Assembly: GCA_035762545.1 (NCBI GenBank) | Contig: DASTOM010000041.1 | Coordinates: forward strand, 1-64,000 | Direction: 5' to 3' | Length of the DNA: 64,000 nucleotides | Origin: JANQRA01 sp035762545 | GTDB lineage: Bacteria > Actinomycetota > Acidimicrobiia > Spongiisociales > ZC4RG35 | Part shown: positions 52,436 to 60,670 of the stretch, piece after piece | How positions within the stretch are numbered: position 1 is the first letter of the stretch | Layout: each line of letters starts with the position of its first letter | Made by a program: the position numbers and the translations under genes | The notes under the pieces: model-generated | Told to the model about the DNA's origin: nothing | What the model saw: the letters and a program-made list of their open reading frames with translations, nothing else | Databases searched by the model: none

Positions 52436-53586
52436 ACATGCGAGACGTGAGAGCCGGCGTGGTCGGAATCGGATTCATCGGCGTCGCCCACGTCGAGGCG
52501 TTGCGACGTCTCGGTGTCGACGTAGTCGGCGTCGTCGGGTCGACCCCGGAACGAACAGCCTCCAAGGCAGACAGCCTCGGTCTGGGGAAGGTCTATGCCA
52601 CGGTCGAGGAGATGGCCGCCGATCCAGACATCGACGTCGTCCACATCGCCAGCCCCAACCACGCCCATGCCGACCAGGTCAGAAAATGTCTCGAGGCCGG
52701 CAAACACGTGGTGTGTGAGAAACCGCTCGCCCTGGACGCAGAGGACACCGCCGATCTCGTCGCCCGAGCCGATGCCGCCGGCCTGGTCAACGCCGTTTGC
52801 TTCAACATCCGCTTTTATCCGGCCAACCATCAGGCGATGGCGATGGTCGCCGCCGGGGAGATCGGTGAGCCGAGATTCATCACCGGGTCGTATCACCAGG
52901 ACTGGCTCCTCCGTGACACTGACTGGAACTGGCGGCTCCAACCGGAAGAGGCCGGACAACTCCGGGCGGTCGCCGACATCGGCTCACACTGGCTCGATCT
53001 GACCAGGTTCATCTCTGGTCGACGCGTCACCGAGGTGATGGCCGACCTCCACACCCTCGTTTCAGTGCGTCGTCATCCCGCCGGCCCTGTGGAGACCTTC
53101 GCGGCAGTGAGCGACGACGAGGAGCTCGTCGAGGAGACCATGTCCAGTGATGACGCCGCCGGCATCCTGCTCCGTTTCGAAGGCGGCGCGAGGGGCGCCG
53201 TGACGATCTCCCAGGTCTCCGCGGGTCAGAAGAACGACCTGCGTTACGAGATCGCAGGCAGCGATTCGGCACTCCGTTGGCACTCCGCTGACCCGGACGA
53301 TCTGATAATCGGCCACCGCGGTCGACCCAACGAGACCCTGAGCCGTGATCCGGCCCTGATGCACGATGTCGCCGCCACCATCGTCGGGTACCCCGGGGGA
53401 CACGTCGAGGGTTTCCCCGACACGTTCCGGGCCCTCTTCGGCCGGGTCTACAGCGACGTCCTGGCCGGTGCACCATCGGAGGAGCCCGCCTACCCGACGT
53501 TCGCCGATGGCCACGACGCCGTGCTCGTCACCGATGCCATCGCCGCCAGCCACAAGTCACAGAGCTGGACCACAGTTCGACGATGA
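52432..53586 (+). CDS. Gfo/Idh/MocA family oxidoreductase 1
   Basis: A 384-aa NAD(P)-dependent sugar/inositol dehydrogenase type: N-terminal Rossmann GVVGIGFIGVAHVEALR, NHAHADQVRKCLEAGKHVVCEKPLALD with the conserved EKP Lys, and the C-terminal catalytic region with VADIGSHWLDLTRFISG (the D..H element). Start ATG 52432 overlaps the permease stop, so it is made with the importer and likely oxidises the imported sugar. Confidence 0.92.
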   Translation: MNMRDVRAGVVGIGFIGVAHVEALRRLGVDVVGVVGSTPERTASKADSLGLGKVYATVEEMAADPDIDVVHIASPNHAHADQVRKCLEAGKHVVCEKPLALDAEDTADLVARADAAGLVNAVCFNIRFYPANHQAMAMVAAGEIGEPRFITGSYHQDWLLRDTDWNWRLQPEEAGQLRAVADIGSHWLDLTRFISGRRVTEVMADLHTLVSVRRHPAGPVETFAAVSDDEELVEETMSSDDAAGILLRFEGGARGAVTISQVSAGQKNDLRYEIAGSDSALRWHSADPDDLIIGHRGRPNETLSRDPALMHDVAATIVGYPGGHVEGFPDTFRALFGRVYSDVLAGAPSEEPAYPTFADGHDAVLVTDAIAASHKSQSWTTVRR

Positions 53587-53599
53587 GAAGGAGGACACA

Positions 53600-54514
53600 G
53601 TGAAACTCGGACTACTCACCGCACCTTTCCCGGAGGCGTCCCTCGACGATGTAGCCCACTGGACTGCCGCGGTCGGGTTCACTGCGATCGAGATCGCCTG
53701 CTGGCCGGCCTCCAGCGGTGACACCCGTCGCTATGCCGGCACCAGCCACATCGACGTCGATGGGATCAGCGACGCGAAGGCCTCTGAGATCGCGTCCGAC
53801 ATGGCAGACAAAGGGCTGGAGATCTCGGGTCTTGGCTATTACCCGAACCCCCTCCACGCCGACGACGAGCACGCCCGGATGGTGATCGATCACCTCAAGA
53901 AGGTGATCACCGCCGCAGGAAAGATGGGCGTCCCGGTCGTGAACACATTCATCGGAGCGGATCGCTCGCTCACACAGGAGGAGAACTGGGACAAAGCCAC
54001 CCGGGTCTGGCCCGAGATCCTCGACCACGCCCGGGACAACGGGGTCCGGATCGCCATCGAGAACTGCCCGATGATCTTCTCCAAGGACGAGTGGCCCTCA
54101 GGGCACAACCTCGCCTACAACCCCAAGATCTGGCGACGTATGTTCGAAGAGTGGGACGAGACCATCGGGCTCAACTTCGACCCGTCCCACCTCGTCTGGC
54201 TCATGATCGACATCGAGAGCGCCATCTACGAGTTCGGGGAGCGCTTTTACCACTTCCAGGCCAAAGACGTGATGATCGATTACGAGGGCCTATACGAGAA
54301 TGGGACCTTGTCTTCGGGCATCGGATGGCAGGTACCCCGTCTCCCCGGTCTGGGTCACGTCGACTGGTCGGTCGTGTTCTCCGCCCTCCATCGGGTGGGT
54401 TACAACGATCCGATCATCATCGAGCACGAGGACCGGGACTTCGAAGAGACCGAAGAGCTGGTCAAGCGGGGATTTCTGATCGCCCGGGACGTCCTGGCTC
54501 CCTACTGCCACTGA
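53600..54514 (+). CDS. Xylose-isomerase-like TIM-barrel sugar isomerase/epimerase
   Basis: A 304-aa AP-endonuclease-2/sugar phosphate isomerase family protein. Metal-site residues: Glu in RIAIENCPM, Asp-His in NFDPSHLVW, His in YHFQAKDVM and Glu in IIIEHEDRD. Start GTG 53600 follows AGGAGGACA. Follows the dehydrogenase by 13 nt; could isomerise or epimerise a keto-sugar intermediate. Confidence 0.9.
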   Translation: MKLGLLTAPFPEASLDDVAHWTAAVGFTAIEIACWPASSGDTRRYAGTSHIDVDGISDAKASEIASDMADKGLEISGLGYYPNPLHADDEHARMVIDHLKKVITAAGKMGVPVVNTFIGADRSLTQEENWDKATRVWPEILDHARDNGVRIAIENCPMIFSKDEWPSGHNLAYNPKIWRRMFEEWDETIGLNFDPSHLVWLMIDIESAIYEFGERFYHFQAKDVMIDYEGLYENGTLSSGIGWQVPRLPGLGHVDWSVVFSALHRVGYNDPIIIEHEDRDFEETEELVKRGFLIARDVLAPYCH

Positions 54515-54518
54515 GCGG

Positions 54519-55832
54519 GTGGACAGTCTCGGCCACTTCGATGTCGTAGTCATCGGCTCGGGGGCCGCCGGCTCCAGCGCCGCCATTTCCTCCGCCCGCG
54601 GCGGGGCCAGCACCCTTCTCATAGAGAAACTGCCGTTCCTCGGTGGCAACTCGACCGCCGTGCTCGACACCTTCTACGGCTTCTACACACCCGGTGACCG
54701 GTCGAAGAAGGTCGTGGGAGGTGTCGGTGACGACGTGGTCGATGGCCTGCGTCGCCTGGGCAAGGTCCTGGAGCGGCCCAACACCTACGGTGCCGGAACC
54801 GGAGTGACCTATCTCGCCGAGCACCTCAAGGTCGTCTGGGAGTCGCTGGTGACCGATGCCGGCGCCAGAGTCCTGCTGCATGGTTTCGTCCAAGACGTGG
54901 AAGTCGCCGACGGCCGCATCTCGGGTCTCACCGTCTCCACCAAGGGCGGATCGAAGACGGTCACTGCGTCGGTGTTCGTCGACACCTCCGGAGACGCCGA
55001 TGTGGCGCACTTCGCCGGCTTCTCATACGAGTTGGCGGGGGACCTCGACCCTGCACAGACACTCACCACGACCTTCCGAATGGCGAATGTCGACTACGAA
55101 CGGCGGAAGGCGGTGAGCAAGGACGAGCTCCACGGGTTGATGGCCGAGGCCGCCGGGTCTGGGGACTACGACCTCCCCCGACGTGAGGGCTCCGACCACA
55201 TCACACCCGTCGATGGCATGACCGCCACAGTGATGACCCGGATCGACCATGTCACACGGGGCCGGGACGGCGTCCCGTTGAACGCGACCGACCCCGACAT
55301 CCTCACCGCTGTCGAGATGGAAGGGAGACGCCAAGCCCTGGAGTACGCGCGCTTTCTCGTGGACCGGGTCCCGGGGTACGAGACGGCGTCGTTGATCGCG
55401 CTCTCCACACAGATCGGCTTGCGTGAGACCCGGCGGGTGCACGGGGACTACCGGGTGACCCGTGACGATGTCCTCGCGGCCCGGCAGTTCGACGATCAGA
55501 TAGGGCTCTGCGGGGCTCCGATCGAGGACCACGTGCCCGGTACCGGGACGAAGTGGGAGTACCTGCCCGACGGGGAGACGGTCGGGATCCCATGGCGGGC
55601 CCTGATCCCGGCGGACGGGACGAACACATTGGTCGCCGGGCGATGTTTCTCGGCCACCCATGATGCTCAGGCATCGATCCGCTCCATGGCCCAATGCATG
55701 GCGATGGGCCAGGCGGCAGGCACCGCCGCCGCTCTGGCTGCCTCCGGTGACGGTCAGGTGCGGGAGATCGACGTGACCGACCTCCGGGAGCTGCTCGTGA
55801 AGAACGGTGCAATCCTCGAAACCCCGGCGTGA
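54519..55832 (+). CDS. FAD-dependent oxidoreductase (FAD_oxidored, PF12831-like)
   Basis: A 437-aa flavoprotein: dinucleotide fold DVVVIGSGAAGSSAAISSARGGASTLLIEK, the LGGNSTAVLDTFYGFY segment typical of the family, VFVDTSGDADVAHFAG, LRETRRVHGDYRVTRDDVL and C-terminal AGRCFSATHDAQASIRSMAQCMAMGQAAGTAAALA. Start GTG 54519, 4 nt after the isomerase stop. May dehydrogenate a sugar or sugar acid; substrate unknown. Confidence 0.88.
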   Translation: MDSLGHFDVVVIGSGAAGSSAAISSARGGASTLLIEKLPFLGGNSTAVLDTFYGFYTPGDRSKKVVGGVGDDVVDGLRRLGKVLERPNTYGAGTGVTYLAEHLKVVWESLVTDAGARVLLHGFVQDVEVADGRISGLTVSTKGGSKTVTASVFVDTSGDADVAHFAGFSYELAGDLDPAQTLTTTFRMANVDYERRKAVSKDELHGLMAEAAGSGDYDLPRREGSDHITPVDGMTATVMTRIDHVTRGRDGVPLNATDPDILTAVEMEGRRQALEYARFLVDRVPGYETASLIALSTQIGLRETRRVHGDYRVTRDDVLAARQFDDQIGLCGAPIEDHVPGTGTKWEYLPDGETVGIPWRALIPADGTNTLVAGRCFSATHDAQASIRSMAQCMAMGQAAGTAAALAASGDGQVREIDVTDLRELLVKNGAILETPA

Positions 55833-56770
55833 CAGGTCTCATCCGAACGCTAGGGGGTGACCTGGCGGTGGAGCTGGCGGGCGTCACGTACGCACACGAG
55901 CACCTCTTGATCGATTCGCCCGTCGTCGCCGAGACCATGGCACACATCCATCTGCCATCGGTCGACGAGGCGATTCGCGAGGTGCAAACCTGCATCGGCT
56001 GCGGCGTGCGCACGATGGTCGACGCCATGCCGGCTGCCTCCGGTCGCGACCCGGAACGTCTCAGCAGAATCAGTGTTCTCACCGGGGTTCGCGTGGTGGC
56101 AGCCACAGGACTCCACACGGACAAGTACTACGGGGCCGTCGAGTGGACCCGCAGTGAGACACCCGAGCAGTTGGCGCAGCGCTTCATCGCCGATATCGAA
56201 GAAGGCATCGATTACCACGACTACCGCAGTGACATCGTGGAGCGCTCACCGTTCCGCGCCGGCATCGTGAAGGTCGCGAGTCTCAGCGAAGACCTGTCAG
56301 ATCGCGACCGCCGCGTCTATGAGGCGGGAGCAATCACTTCACAGGTGACTGGCGTGCCGGTCCTGACCCACACCGAGGGTGGCCTGGGCGGGCTCAATCA
56401 GGTCGAGTTCCTGCTCGGTCTCGGCGTTCCTCCTGGTCGGATCGCCCTCTCCCACACCGACAAGGTCGACGACCTCGGCTACCACCAGGCGATGCTGGAG
56501 ACGGGGGTGTCCCTCTGTTACGACCAGGGGCTCCGTGAACCGGACCGCACGTTCGCATTGGTCGAGGCGATGGCGGCGATCGGTCACAGCGACCAGCTCG
56601 TGATGGGCACCGACGGCGCCAGGAGGTCACTGTGGTCGACTCTGGGTGGGAGTCCCGGTCTGGCATGGCTCTACGACGCAGCGCGCCGGCGTCTAGAGCC
56701 AGAGCTCGTCGGGCAGGTCTTCGTATCCAACCCGGCCCGCTGGTTGACCTTGGCCCATAAGGAGACGTGA
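55829..56770 (+). CDS. Phosphotriesterase-family metal hydrolase (lactonase-like)
   Basis: A 313-aa amidohydrolase-superfamily protein: HxH in TYAHEHLLID, Lys in AGIVKVASLS bridging the metals, His in LTHTEGG and IALSHTDKVDD, and Asp in MGTDGARRS. Many homologues hydrolyse sugar lactones or N-acyl-homoserine lactones. In this operon a lactonase step after sugar oxidation is plausible; sugar-deacylase activity is also possible. GTGA overlap upstream. Last + strand gene of the operon; converges with the NagB-like gene. Confidence 0.87.
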   Translation: MTGLIRTLGGDLAVELAGVTYAHEHLLIDSPVVAETMAHIHLPSVDEAIREVQTCIGCGVRTMVDAMPAASGRDPERLSRISVLTGVRVVAATGLHTDKYYGAVEWTRSETPEQLAQRFIADIEEGIDYHDYRSDIVERSPFRAGIVKVASLSEDLSDRDRRVYEAGAITSQVTGVPVLTHTEGGLGGLNQVEFLLGLGVPPGRIALSHTDKVDDLGYHQAMLETGVSLCYDQGLREPDRTFALVEAMAAIGHSDQLVMGTDGARRSLWSTLGGSPGLAWLYDAARRRLEPELVGQVFVSNPARWLTLAHKET

Positions 56771-56775
56771 GCGGC

Positions 56776-57453
56776 TCAACCGCCCGCGGCTGCCCGATCA
56801 GCGAACACCGTGCAGTCGGAGTGATTCCGCAGGAAGGTGGCGGGGAGGTCGGGACCAATCGGATCGTGGAGCACGCGCTCCAGGATCTCTCGTTTGTGCT
56901 CGCCAGTGACGAGGAGCCACACCTCCCGCGCTGCCATCAGCTCGGCCAGTCCCACGGTGATCCCCCATGACGGTGTGCTGCTGGCGCCGTAGGCAGCGGC
57001 GTGCTCGGCCGTGGTCGGGGCCAGTTCGACGACACGCGTCGGAAGGTCCACGGTCGAGCCGGGCTCGTTCATACCGATGTGACCGTTGCGGCCCAGTCCG
57101 ACGACGGCCAGATCGATGCCTCCTGAGGCGATGTCTTCGCCGTATCGCCGAGCCTCGGCGGCCGCGTCGGCTGCGTCGACATCGGGAAGACGCAAGTCGC
57201 CGACCGTGACATGATCGAGTAGCTGGCGCCGGATCATCGACTGGCACCGGCCTGGATCGTTGGGCGGTAGTCCTCCGAACTCGTCGAGGAGGAAGACGGT
57301 GGCCCTGTCTAGATGGTCGACCAGAGCGTAAGCCGGGGCGAGGGTGTCACCGGTGGCCAGGCAGAGACGTCGAGCCGGGGCCAACGCCGATAGACGGGCA
57401 GCAACGGCCGCCGGCCAATCGGAGTCGGGAAAGGTCTCAGAGTGGAACGTCAA
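56776..57453 (-). CDS. NagB-like glucosamine-6-phosphate deaminase family protein
   Basis: A 225-aa member of the glucosamine/galactosamine-6-P isomerase family: TGDTLAPAYALVDHL, FLLDEFGGLPPND (usual NLDEYVGL), GGIDLAVVGLGRNGHIGMNEPG with catalytic His and Glu, and LGITVG-like WGITVGLAELM. Would convert an amino-sugar phosphate to a ketose phosphate and ammonia. Starts at TTG 57453 with TTGA overlap to the upstream dehydrogenase, in the operon behind the 58663 operator. Confidence 0.88.
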   Translation of the reverse strand: MTFHSETFPDSDWPAAVAARLSALAPARRLCLATGDTLAPAYALVDHLDRATVFLLDEFGGLPPNDPGRCQSMIRRQLLDHVTVGDLRLPDVDAADAAAEARRYGEDIASGGIDLAVVGLGRNGHIGMNEPGSTVDLPTRVVELAPTTAEHAAAYGASSTPSWGITVGLAELMAAREVWLLVTGEHKREILERVLHDPIGPDLPATFLRNHSDCTVFADRAAAGG

Positions 57454-58643
57454 CCGGTGACCAGATCGAAGATCTCACCGGTCTCCTTGTGGGAGAGCAT
57501 CAGTTTGGAGCGGCCGTCGGGGAGGACTTCCGACTTGACGATGCTATGGCCGTCGTGGGTCGAGGCCTTCTTCTCGATTCGTGGGGTCGTGCCGGCACGC
57601 CACTCGATGTCGACCGGTTCCCATTGTCTCGACTCTGCTGACCGGTATGCGGAGTCCATGATGGCGTTGACGATGTATCCGTCATAGAACGTCTCCCGCG
57701 GCTCGGTGCCGTTGTCGATGGCGTCGAACATGTCGGTGAACATGTCGACGTAACCGAGCTCTGAGACCTCGTCGCCCACCGGGAACAGCCATCCCTCGGT
57801 CGACTCGAGTTTCTCGGCGACGTAGCCGTCGCCGCCACCGGAGCTGTACATCTCGTAGCCGGTGCGGAGAAAGTGGTTGAGCCATATCGTGCCTTCGGTT
57901 CCGGCAACCTCGTCCCGGAGGTCCATTCCGCCGCGGAAGGTCCATGAGACTTCGAACTGTCCCAGCGCACCCGACTCGAACTTGATCAACGCCACCGCGT
58001 TGTCCTCGGCGCTGATCGGGTGGACCAGAGTGTCGGCCCACGCCATCACCTCGATCGGCCGGTTTCCTTTCCCGACGAAGTTGCGGATGATCTCGATGCA
58101 ATGGCACCCGAGATCGACGATCGCTCCACCGCCTGCCTTGTCCTTGTCCCAAAACCAAGCGCTGTGCGGGCCGGGATGGGTCTCCCGGGAGCGGACCCAT
58201 GTGACATCGCCGATGGCGCCGCTCTCGACCGACGCAATGGCCTTGAGGGTCTTGGGTGTGTAGCAGAGGTCTTCCAGGTAGCCGGCGAATACCCCAGCCG
58301 ACTCGACCTTGTCGAGGATCCGCTTCGCCTCTTCGCCGGAACGGGCGAGTGGCTTGGTGCAGAGGATCGATTTGCCTGAGTCTGCGGCGATCGAGATGAC
58401 CTCCTCGTGGAGGAAGTTGGGGAGGGCGACGACCACGGTGTCGATGTCCGGGTGGTTGATCGCATCCTCGAGAGATGTGGTGTGGTGGGGGATGTCCCAC
58501 CGCTCGCTGAAGGCCTGACCACGTTCGGCGGAGCGGGAGTAGGCAACGGCCACACGATCGCGCCCTCGCTGACCGTGGAGGGTCATCGTGTAGAAATCCC
58601 CGATCAGGCCGGTGCCGAGCATCGCCACCCTGTGCGTCTTCAT
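57450..58643 (-). CDS. Gfo/Idh/MocA family oxidoreductase 2
   Basis: A 397-aa dehydrogenase: VAMLGTGLIGDFYTMTLHG, NFLHEEVISIAADSGKSILCTKPLARSGEEA (TKP instead of the usual EKP), DLGCHCIEIIRNF with the catalytic region and a long C-terminal beta sheet domain. ATG 58643 follows AGGAGG. First gene of a two-gene operon with the NagB-like deaminase; the operator TTGTCTATACAA stands 19 nt upstream. Confidence 0.92.
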   Translation of the reverse strand: MKTHRVAMLGTGLIGDFYTMTLHGQRGRDRVAVAYSRSAERGQAFSERWDIPHHTTSLEDAINHPDIDTVVVALPNFLHEEVISIAADSGKSILCTKPLARSGEEAKRILDKVESAGVFAGYLEDLCYTPKTLKAIASVESGAIGDVTWVRSRETHPGPHSAWFWDKDKAGGGAIVDLGCHCIEIIRNFVGKGNRPIEVMAWADTLVHPISAEDNAVALIKFESGALGQFEVSWTFRGGMDLRDEVAGTEGTIWLNHFLRTGYEMYSSGGGDGYVAEKLESTEGWLFPVGDEVSELGYVDMFTDMFDAIDNGTEPRETFYDGYIVNAIMDSAYRSAESRQWEPVDIEWRAGTTPRIEKKASTHDGHSIVKSEVLPDGRSKLMLSHKETGEIFDLVTG

Positions 58644-58662
58644 GAAATCCTCCTGAAACCGA

Positions 58663-58674
58663 TTGTCTATACAA
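58663..58674. promoter_or_regulatory. GntR-type operator TTGTCTATACAA upstream of dehydrogenase/nagB operon
   Basis: A near-perfect palindrome (one central mismatch) located 19 nt before the dehydrogenase start on the minus strand. It fits TGTMTAKACA, shared with sites at 43310 and 45681. Confidence 0.65.
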
Positions 58675-58727
58675 CTTATCAGGTCGGGTGTTCGCCCGGC
58701 ACGGGAACACGGGTCGGAGGCGAGTTG

Positions 58728-59756
58728 TTGAATGGCACCGTGAGCGCCATCGCAGATCTCGTCCAACTCGGGTTTCCATGGGACGGGTACGACCCGTTCC
58801 TGTTCACCGTCCACCACGTCGACCACTACCCGGCCGGAAACGATCGGCTCGGTCCCGTCGCAGACCTCGTGGGGCGCAACATCGGATCCGACTTCTCCTA
58901 CCGAGACGGATGGAGCATGTACCACGGTGGCACCGTTCCTGGCTTCCCCCAGCATCCCCACCGGGGCTTCGAGACTGTGACGGTGGTGCGTCGGGGGTTC
59001 GTTGACCACTCCGATTCCCTGGGGGCCACTGCCCGATATGGCGAGGGTGACGTCCAGTGGCTCACAACCGGGAGCGGGATCATGCACTCGGAGATGTTCC
59101 CCCTCCTCGATGCCGACGGTGACAACCCGCTGGAACTGTTCCAGATCTGGCTGAACCTTCCACCCGAGTCGAAGATGGTCGAGCCCTACTTCGGCATGCT
59201 TTGGAGCGAGGCCATTCCTTCCATCTCGCCGGCTGCCGGGGTGTCGATCGACGCCATTGCCGGAAGACTCGGCTCGTCCGTCCCGCCATCGCCTCCACCC
59301 GATTCCTGGGCGTCGCGGCCAGATACTGACTTCGCCATCTGGCTGATTCGACTCGGCCCGGGTGCTGTCTATGAGTTGCCCCCCGCTGAGGCGGTCGGCA
59401 CCAACCGGACGCTGTACTGCTTCATGGGTGACGATCTCACCATCGATGGGACTTCGATCTCTGCTGACGTGGGGGCGCGGCTTCGCGCCGGGTCCAAGGC
59501 GACACTCGAGAACCACGGGGCACCAGCCGAGTTCCTGATGCTGCAGGGCCGTCCGATCGGTGCCCCGGTGTTCCAGATGGGCCCGTTCGTGATGAACTCG
59601 GCCGAAGAGTTGCGTCAGGCAGTCGACGACTACCGACGTACCCAGTTCGGTGGTTGGCCCTGGTCCGGTCCCGATCCTGTTCATGCCCGGGAGGAGGGAA
59701 GGTTCGCCCTGCACGCGGATGGTCGGGTGGAACACCGCGATCGGGAACAGGTCTAG
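58728..59756 (+). CDS. Pirin family protein
   Basis: A 342-aa bicupin: HVDHYPAGNDRLGPV, PGFPQHPHRGFETVTVVRRGFVDHSDSLG with the iron-binding His pair, GDVQWLTTGSGIMHSEM (HxE), LELFQIWLNLP, and a C-terminal cupin ending with MLQGRPIGAPVFQMGPFVMNS. Pirins are iron proteins with quercetinase or regulatory activity. Start TTG 58728 with GGAGG seven nt upstream; TTG 58725 is the neighbour. Its 3' end overlaps a convergent gene by 4 nt. Confidence 0.9.
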   Translation: MNGTVSAIADLVQLGFPWDGYDPFLFTVHHVDHYPAGNDRLGPVADLVGRNIGSDFSYRDGWSMYHGGTVPGFPQHPHRGFETVTVVRRGFVDHSDSLGATARYGEGDVQWLTTGSGIMHSEMFPLLDADGDNPLELFQIWLNLPPESKMVEPYFGMLWSEAIPSISPAAGVSIDAIAGRLGSSVPPSPPPDSWASRPDTDFAIWLIRLGPGAVYELPPAEAVGTNRTLYCFMGDDLTIDGTSISADVGARLRAGSKATLENHGAPAEFLMLQGRPIGAPVFQMGPFVMNSAEELRQAVDDYRRTQFGGWPWSGPDPVHAREEGRFALHADGRVEHRDREQV

Positions 59757-60187
59757 GAGCCGAGCACCATCCCGGTGAGGGCACCGAGCCAGAGGAGGCT
59801 CTCCACGCCGAGGAGTCGATTGAGCCGTTGCCCGGCCACTGTTGCCGCGACCCGATCTCCTGAAGTCACGGCGGCCTCGAGGCGTTTGGAAACGGGCCTT
59901 GCAAAGACCGCTCCGATCACGATGGTTGCCACTACCAATGTGGCCCCGATCCACACCCCGTATCCGACCGTCGATGCGTCGACGGCAAATGCCAGTCCCA
60001 TGCCGGCGAGCAAGGTTCCCAGCCCGGTTACCTGACCAACTCGCTCGGCTCGCTGCAGTCTTCCGAGGAAAGGTCCTGGCGCGGTTTCGCCTCTGATCGA
60101 AGCCTTGATGTCAGCCGGCACCAGCAGTTTGTGGCCGAACCAGGCGGCGGCCAGCGCTATGTGGAGGACGGTGAGGGCGACGACCAT
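59753..60187 (-). CDS. Small integral membrane protein, four TM segments
   Basis: A 144-aa protein with four predicted TM helices (~5-22, 45-70, 78-98, 125-143), HxxxxxxWFGHKLL near the N-terminus (possible haem/metal His pair) and a short basic loop between. It resembles DUF2269 / CopD-type small membrane proteins. Convergent with pirin; divergent from the DksA gene. Function unknown. Confidence 0.65.
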   Translation of the reverse strand: MVVALTVLHIALAAAWFGHKLLVPADIKASIRGETAPGPFLGRLQRAERVGQVTGLGTLLAGMGLAFAVDASTVGYGVWIGATLVVATIVIGAVFARPVSKRLEAAVTSGDRVAATVAGQRLNRLLGVESLLWLGALTGMVLGS

Positions 60188-60213
60188 CGGGTTGACGACT
60201 CTACGCTCGGCAT

Positions 60214-60555
60214 GTGGTCGACGCCCAGAAAGTCAGGGAGGAGCTCTCCCAGAGGAGGGTCGAGCTCGAGTCGGAGCTGGGACGGCTCACCGAGCCACCA
60301 GAGGAGGGGGCGTCTGTCGGTTTCGGGAAGAGGGTGGGCGACGGGACCACCGAGGCTGTCGAGCGTCTGGCCACGACCGCAACGGCCCGATCGATCGCCG
60401 CCTCCATCGCCGACGTCGATCGTGCCCTGGCCCGTCTCGACGAAGGCACCTACGGAATGTGTGAGGTCTGCGGACTGGAGATTCCCGCAGCAAGAATCGA
60501 GGCTCTCCCAGCCACCACCAGATGTGTGACCTGCGCTTCGGGTACGACTCTCTGA
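60214..60555 (+). CDS. TraR/DksA-family zinc-finger protein
   Basis: A 113-aa protein with an N-terminal coiled-coil (VREELSQRRVELESELGRL), a helix (ALARLDEGTYG) and the zinc finger MCEVCGLEI...TRCVTC. DksA homologues bind RNA polymerase secondary channel or act as small regulators. GTG 60214 lies 6 nt behind TACGCT (60202-60207) and lacks an SD, suggesting leaderless translation. Confidence 0.9.
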   Translation: MVDAQKVREELSQRRVELESELGRLTEPPEEGASVGFGKRVGDGTTEAVERLATTATARSIAASIADVDRALARLDEGTYGMCEVCGLEIPAARIEALPATTRCVTCASGTTL

Positions 60556-60556
60556 T

Positions 60557-60570
60557 CCCGCGCTCGCGGG
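60557..60570 (+). terminator. Hairpin after the dksA-like gene
   Basis: CCCGC-gctc-GCGGG, a GC stem directly after the stop codon. Short but typically placed. It lies in the frame that may extend the next gene, so a role as mRNA structure upstream of that gene is also possible. Confidence 0.4.
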
Positions 60571-60670
60571 GTACCGCCTCGTCGGGGCGGGCCCCTGGCA
60601 GAATTCGCCCATCAGTTTCCTGAGTGCCGCCCGCCGGCTCGCCGAGGCCACACCTGAGTCACGCAATCGT

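Noticed and set aside
57450..59954. 834-aa minus frame extending the second Gfo/Idh dehydrogenase
   Set aside because: Only the last 397 codons match the family; ATG 58643 has a perfect AGGAGG and an operator upstream. The rest is antisense to pirin.
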